Below are positions 60,148 through 64,000 of a DNA stretch of 64,000 nt, piece by piece. Position 1 is the first letter of the stretch. Each line of letters opens with the position of its first letter. The position numbers and the translations under genes were made by a program. The stretch covers positions 1-64,000 of the forward strand of contig MCGE01000041.1 of assembly GCA_002105175.1 (NCBI GenBank), written 5' to 3'. The stretch comes from Absidia repens (taxonomy: Eukaryota; Mucoromycota; Mucoromycetes; Mucorales; Cunninghamellaceae). Under the pieces are notes generated by a model. The model ran no database searches. It was not told the origin of the DNA and worked only from the letters and a program-made list of their open reading frames with translations.

Positions 60148-62335
60148 ATGCCTAACAACAAAGAAAAAAACTTGACAGCATTGGTTATTGGAGCGGGGTT
60201 TGTACTCAAATTTCAGGGGATGTTGAGGTCCAGTCATATTTTTGCTGATATGTTATATTTTTAGTTTTAGTGGTATTGGTGCAGCTATTCAACTTTCCAA
60301 GCAATTGGGAATTACTGCTGACATTATTGGTAGGATGATTGATGGAGGAAATAAATGATAAAAAATTTACAACTAAATTTATTGTGATTGGGGCAAAAAT
60401 ATAGAACACTCAAGTGAGGTTGGTGGAACTTGGCATTCGAATACTTACCCTGGTGAGACTTTTTTTTTTTTTTTTTTTTTTTTTATTCTATGCACAAAAA
60501 GTAATAGATCGACTTACATTTTTTCTTTTAGATTGCGCATGCGACATTCAGTCACACCTTTATAGCTTCAGTTTTGAGTTGAATCCAGGTAAGGAAGACA
60601 AGGAAGGAGGCTGTGGTAAAAGGGAATAAAATAGTTACTGGTGATTCCTTTTTTGTTAGACTGGTCACAAAGTCACTCACCTCAACCGGAAATTTATGCT
60701 TATCTTCAACATGTCGCCAAAAAATACGATCTATACAAAAGCATCCAACTCAATACCACCGTGCTAAAGGCGGAATGGTGCAAGGAGCGAAATCAATGGA
60801 AAGTTGATTATGCCCACAATGACCATTATGATAAAATCCAGTCAAAATATTATGACTTTCTGTAAGTGAATATCGCCTTTATTTTTTGGTTGTTTCACTT
60901 ATACTGAATGACCTGTTTTTAGTTTTAGCGGCATCGGCGGACTTCGAATCCCTAAAATTCCAAAGCAGCTCGAAGGGTTTTCAGGAACAGCGATTCACAC
61001 CGCACAATGGGATTCAAATATTGATTTCACTAATAAGCGAGTTGGTATCATTGGCAATGGTGCAAGGTAATTATAGAAAGAAAGAAAGAAAAAAAAAAAA
61101 AAGAGGCACGCGCAGTTAAAATCAAGTTTGAATTATCTATGTATTTGGCTATAGTGCAGTCCAAGTTCTACCATTCTTACAAAAAAAATCCTCCAAGCTA
61201 TATAACTTCCAACGTACTCCGTCATGGGTAGGTCCCCGACAGCAAACAGAGTTTAGTAATCTTGTTAAATTTTGTTTTCGTTGGATTCCGTTTGTTATGC
61301 GATTCTATCGATGGTATTTGTATTGGACTTATGAAAGCCGATTTTATGGTTTCAAATACCCAGACTCTAAATTTGCCAAAAAGGTCACACAGCTACTTGC
61401 TGCATCCATCAGCAGTAGATTGGTAAAGGCTGGTAAGCCTGATTTGGCTTCTTCTCTGATACCTAATGTAAGTTTGTTTTTTTTTTTTTTTTTTTTTTTT
61501 TTTTGCCAATGCAGGAAGATTATTTCAGAAAACTGATTTTTTTTGGGGGGGTATAGTACGCAGTTGGCTGTAAACGATTCTTGGCATCAGACACCTACTA
61601 TGAAACTTTAGCTCAAGATAATGTCACTGTAGTTCCTGCAGGTGTGGATAAAATCGAAGGAAATAAACTGTGGGCTGGGAATTCGGCCTATGAGGTGGAC
61701 ATTTTGGTGCTGGCGACTGGGTTTGAAATTCAACATCCTTTTGGCCATTTGGATATCATTGGGAAGAATGGAATTTCATTGAAAGATTTATGGAAAAATG
61801 AACCACCTAAGACATACAAAACAGTAATGATGCATGGATATCCTAATTTCTTCCATATGTTGGGACCTGGAGCTGCTTTAGGTCATAATTCTGTTGTAGC
61901 TATGATTGAATGGTACAGTATGCTGTTTCATGCTTTGCATTTACTATCTTCTCGATTAACACCCTCTATATTTTTTAAAAAAAAATATAGTCAAATCAAT
62001 TTCGGCATTGACTGTATTAAAAATATGAAGCGTTTTCAATTGAATTATATTGAACCAAAGAAAGATGCTCAAGAAAAATTTTCATCAGATCTTAAAAATG
62101 ACTTGAAATCCACTGTATGGCTTACTGGAGGATGCAAATCCTGGTATCAGAATGACAATAGCGGGGTAGGTTGAAACTACACAATACAATATCGTACAAA
62201 TCATTTTTAATTCGTTCTATATCGCGATAGTCTGTGAATCTTTGGTCTGGAACGGTAACTTCTTTTTGGTGGAACTTGAGAAACCCGACGATTAAGGATT
62301 TTGTTCAAGGCCATGAGAGCAAGAAGCTAGTATAG
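60148..62335 (+). CDS. Flavin-containing monooxygenase, Baeyer-Villiger type, copy 1
   Basis: Type I Baeyer-Villiger monooxygenases use FAD and NADPH to insert oxygen next to ketones. Ten exons (60148-60197, 60265-60329, 60405-60452, 60532-60588, 60660-60861, 60923-61066, 61155-61467, 61557-61912, 61991-62165, 62231-62335) give 504 residues. The FAD-binding GxGxxG is ALVIGAGFSGIG, followed by VGGTWHSNTYPDCACD. The Baeyer-Villiger fingerprint FSGTAIHTAQWD (FxGxxxHxxxW) is at 60978-61013. The NADPH Rossmann motif is VGIIGNGASAVQ. Further motifs are LVLATGFEIQHPF and MHGYPNFFHMLGPGAALGHN, then MIECQINF across an intron. There is no signal peptide. The substrate is not predictable. A paralogue follows directly downstream on the same strand. 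Confidence 0.92.
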
Positions 62336-62364
62336 GCCGATTTGATATGTTTTTTCACTTTTTA

Positions 62365-62370
62365 AATAAA
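62365..62370 (+). terminator. Poly(A) signal AATAAA after monooxygenase 1
   Basis: AATAAA lies 30 bp after the stop at 62335, well before the next gene starts at 62650. Confidence 0.45.
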
Positions 62371-62649
62371 CACAGGAACGATTATTTTAAGTGGGGGAAA
62401 CCATGCATAAAAAGAAGAAAAATCATATGATTTCATTGTATTGTCATACCACCAACACCTTTAATCGTAGAATATCTGTTAGTCAAGCCTATTCTCACCA
62501 CTCATCACTCACACCATGCGTGTCAGAAAAAAAAGTCTGACTGCATTAAACTCCGGTAACACAGGCGGACCTACACTTAAATAAAGAAATGCTGATCGTT
62601 CTTTTTTCTTTTTCTTGTTGATATTTTTCACCACCGTAAATCTTCTTTA
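62371..62649. promoter_or_regulatory. Short intergenic promoter between tandem monooxygenases
   Basis: About 280 bp, ending in a pyrimidine-rich leader (TTCTTTTTTCTTTTTCTTG). No specific site is recognised. Confidence 0.3.
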
Positions 62650-64000
62650 ATGGCCCCTTCGCTTTCTATTGGTATTATCGGCTCTGGGTAAGATAAAATA
62701 AACACGAAGAAAACGGGAATAGTGCAATGACTTAACGCGTTTGTATTATTATTATATAGCTTCAGTGGCATATGCGCTGCCATTCAAGTAGAGAAGCAAC
62801 TTGGAATCAAAGCAACTATATTCGAATCGTCTGATGATGTTGGTGGTACCTGGAATCATAACTTCTACCCTGGCTGTGCGTCCGATGTACCCTCCCACCT
62901 ATATAGTCTTTCTTTTGAACCCAACCCCAGTAAGTGAACAGGCTGGAAGGAGGCTATAATTCATTGTAACAAATACATATATTTGTTTATTTTGATCGTC
63001 AGATTGGTCCCAGTGTTATTCTCCACAAGGTGAAATCCATGAATATATCCGTGGGGTGGCCAAAAAATACGATTTGTACAACCAAACCATCTTTAACACA
63101 GAAGTCGTACAGGCAGATTGGCTAGAAAACGAGAAGAAATGGGAACTCACTGTGCGGGAAAAAGAGTCTTTGGATACTCGTGTGATCTATTTCGATGTTG
63201 TGTAAGTATATCCGCCAAATCAGGGATCATGTCTAATCGTCGCCACTAATGCACACCACCCTTTTTTTAAAAAAAGATTTGCCGGCCTAGGGCCACTTCG
63301 TATTCCCAATTACCCTGATGAATTCAAATCATTCGAAGGTACCGTTGTACATACCGCCTATTGGGACAACTCTATTGATTTTACTGATAAAAGAGTAGCT
63401 GTGGTTGGAAGTGGTGCTAGGTAAACTCATAAAATATATACCAGGACAAGGGAAGGGGCAGTGGGACTCGATTAACCTTTTTGGGTCCTCTTTCATTTTA
63501 GTGCCGTCCAATTGATTCCCAAATTACAACCAATTGTATCACACATGACAAGTTATCAACGAAATCCAACATGGTGTTTGATTCGACGTCAATACAAATA
63601 CCCCAGCTTTATAAAATTCCTTTTTAGATGGGTTCCCTTGTTGATGAAGCTTTATAGACTCTCCATCTTTATTAGTGTCAGTCAAAAAATTATATATATA
63701 GTAAAAAAAAAAAAGGAAAAAAAAGCTCATCATCATATTTTATTTTATTTTTGGGGGGTGTAGCTTGAATTCTTTTATTTGAACTTTAGATACTTTGATA
63801 CCTTGTTTGGAAGGATTGTACGCAGGATGACCATATCAGAAATGAAACAACGGCTTCTCAAAAAGAACAGACCTGATCTTGTCAAAGCATTGATACCCGA
63901 TTATGACCTTGGTTGCCGTCGCATCACACCCTCTGAAATCTACTTGGAAGCCTTGGCTGAAAAAAATGTTACGGTGGAAAGATCTCACATCGCTTCCACC
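62650..64000 (+). CDS. Flavin-containing monooxygenase, Baeyer-Villiger type, copy 2 (3' end outside window)
   Basis: A paralogue of the preceding gene, cut by the right edge. Exons: 62650-62687, 62760-62929, 63003-63201, 63277-63420, 63502 to about 63675 or 63702, then from 63764. Motifs: IGIIGSGFSGIC (FAD), VGGTWNHNFYPGCASDVPSH, the fingerprint FEGTVVHTAYWD at 63332-63367, and RVAVVGSGASAVQLIP (NADPH). The segment PDLVKALIPDYDLGCRRI mirrors PDLASSLIPNYAVGCKRF of copy 1. Introns fall at matching places (after GSG/GAG, after PNP, before FAG/FSG, and at GAS), but copy 2 lacks two of copy 1's introns (after IIE and after TYP). The donor of the fifth exon is ambiguous between GTCAGT and GTAAAA; both keep frame. 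Confidence 0.9.

Overview
This window looks like nuclear chromosomal DNA from an AT-rich fungus. The closest general fit is an early-diverging, Mucoromycota-like (Mucorales-type) fungus, but that placement is inference. The supporting signs are many short introns (about 50-130 nt) with GTRNGT donors, many TACTAAC-like branch sites and YAG acceptors, fungal-type orthologue sets (Kar5/Tht1, Cft2, Yrb30, Sft2, Cms1), and homopolymer A/T runs of 20-43 nt in introns and spacers. There are no operons, CRISPR arrays, rRNAs or convincing tRNAs. I reconstructed exon joins by hand from reading frame, splice dinucleotides and family motifs. Where the sum of exons closes to a whole number of codons, the model is well supported.

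Layout, left to right: poly(A)-binding protein (partial, -); Kar5-like nuclear fusion protein (-); an unrecognised protein with repeated NQR motifs (+); Cms1-like ribosome biogenesis factor (-); DAHP synthase (-); a 2.7 kb gene-poor stretch with repeat copies; two unrecognised small genes, divergent (about 14.2-16.1 kb); Cft2/CPSF100 (-); a RasGEF with a large low-complexity insert (+); a repeat copy and a possible small ORF; an MFS transporter (-); a DASS-type anion transporter (-); a CRAL-TRIO protein (+); a TMEM70-like mitochondrial protein (-); a repeat copy; a PA-TM-RING ubiquitin ligase (-); a DUF202 membrane protein (+); proteasome ATPase Rpt3 (+); Yrb30-like RanGTP-binding protein (-), divergent from glycogen branching enzyme (+); peroxisomal Lon protease (+); a repeat-bearing gap; Sft2 (+); a B-type cyclin (+); a repeat-rich gap with two copies head to head; and two tandem Baeyer-Villiger-type flavin monooxygenases (+), the second cut by the window edge.

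The genes are mostly unlinked housekeeping functions (mRNA 3'-end formation and poly(A) binding, ribosome assembly, proteasome, peroxisome quality control, cell cycle, glycogen, shikimate pathway). The accessory content is the tandem monooxygenase pair, the DASS transporter and the dispersed repeats.

The most notable observations are: two GC-AG introns, each forced by reading frame (nuclear fusion gene and cyclin B); a 16-nt micro-exon that carries the conserved TNxSTG motif of the DASS transporter; a frame break at the 3' end of the MFS gene; a dispersed noncoding repeat family of up to about 0.7 kb with at least seven copies; and a GCGGGA-type promoter element shared by five genes.
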